DNA of 6,881 nucleotides from contig JAITMH010000061.1 in the NCBI GenBank assembly GCA_031277445.1, positions 1 to 6,881 on the forward strand, written 5' to 3'. The notes under the pieces were generated by a model that was not told the origin of the DNA, made no database searches, and saw only the letters and a program-made list of their open reading frames with translations. The position numbers were made by a program, and so were the translations under genes. This DNA is from Burkholderiales bacterium. Lineage in GTDB: Bacteria > Pseudomonadota > Gammaproteobacteria > Burkholderiales > Casimicrobiaceae. Below, one piece after another: positions 6,862-6,881 of this stretch; the first letter of the stretch is position 1, and the number at the start of each line of letters is the position of its first letter.

Positions 6862-6881
6862 AAAGCGACGACGAAAGTCCG

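Noticed and set aside
6862..6881. End of a gene upstream of the glycosyltransferase
   Set aside because: One minus-strand frame is open through these bases and stops shortly inside the glycosyltransferase gene, but 20 bases are too few to call a gene.

Overview
The window looks like part of a surface-polysaccharide (O-antigen, LPS core or capsule) locus from a Gram-negative proteobacterium of moderate GC content. The rmlB-A-C-D gene order, the WaaE-like glycosyltransferase and a G/C-rich palindromic repeat that translates as 'APLPQGERG' (a string I associate with beta/gammaproteobacterial dispersed repeats) all point that way. The genus cannot be read from the sequence.

Layout. (1) 1-3023, minus strand: a tight dTDP-L-rhamnose operon, rfbB (rmlB), rfbA (rmlA), rfbC (rmlC) and the first 165 codons of rfbD (rmlD), which runs off the left edge. 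The last three genes overlap by 2-4 bases, and rfbB and rfbA are separated by only a few bases. (2) 3024-3189: a divergent intergenic region with candidate promoters in both directions. (3) 3190-4923, plus strand: a three-gene block made of a ribbon-helix-helix antitoxin, an overlapping RelE/ParE-superfamily toxin, and a 365-aa SAM-dependent methyltransferase of no family I can name. (4) 4910-6861, minus strand: a WaaE-like family 2 glycosyltransferase followed, with a 4-base ATGA overlap, by a UDP-glucuronate 4-epimerase. The methyltransferase and the epimerase converge and overlap by 14 bases at their 3' ends.

How the genes fit together. The rml genes turn glucose-1-phosphate and dTTP into dTDP-L-rhamnose. 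The epimerase would turn UDP-glucuronate into UDP-galacturonate. The glycosyltransferase would add a sugar to a core or repeat unit, and the methyltransferase might decorate the glycan or act on something else. The toxin-antitoxin pair has no obvious role in sugar metabolism and probably marks an inserted or stabilising cassette between two minus-strand glycan operons.

The most unusual feature is inside the epimerase gene. A palindromic, G-tract-rich repeat of about 117 bp (5178-5294, exactly 39 codons) lies in frame and adds a Gly/Pro-rich segment (residues about 245-284) in a loop between the NAD-binding core and the 'YNIGG' motif. It carries potential G-quadruplex motifs on both strands, one of them in the mRNA of the gene. 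No RNA genes, CRISPR arrays or complete insertion sequences were seen.
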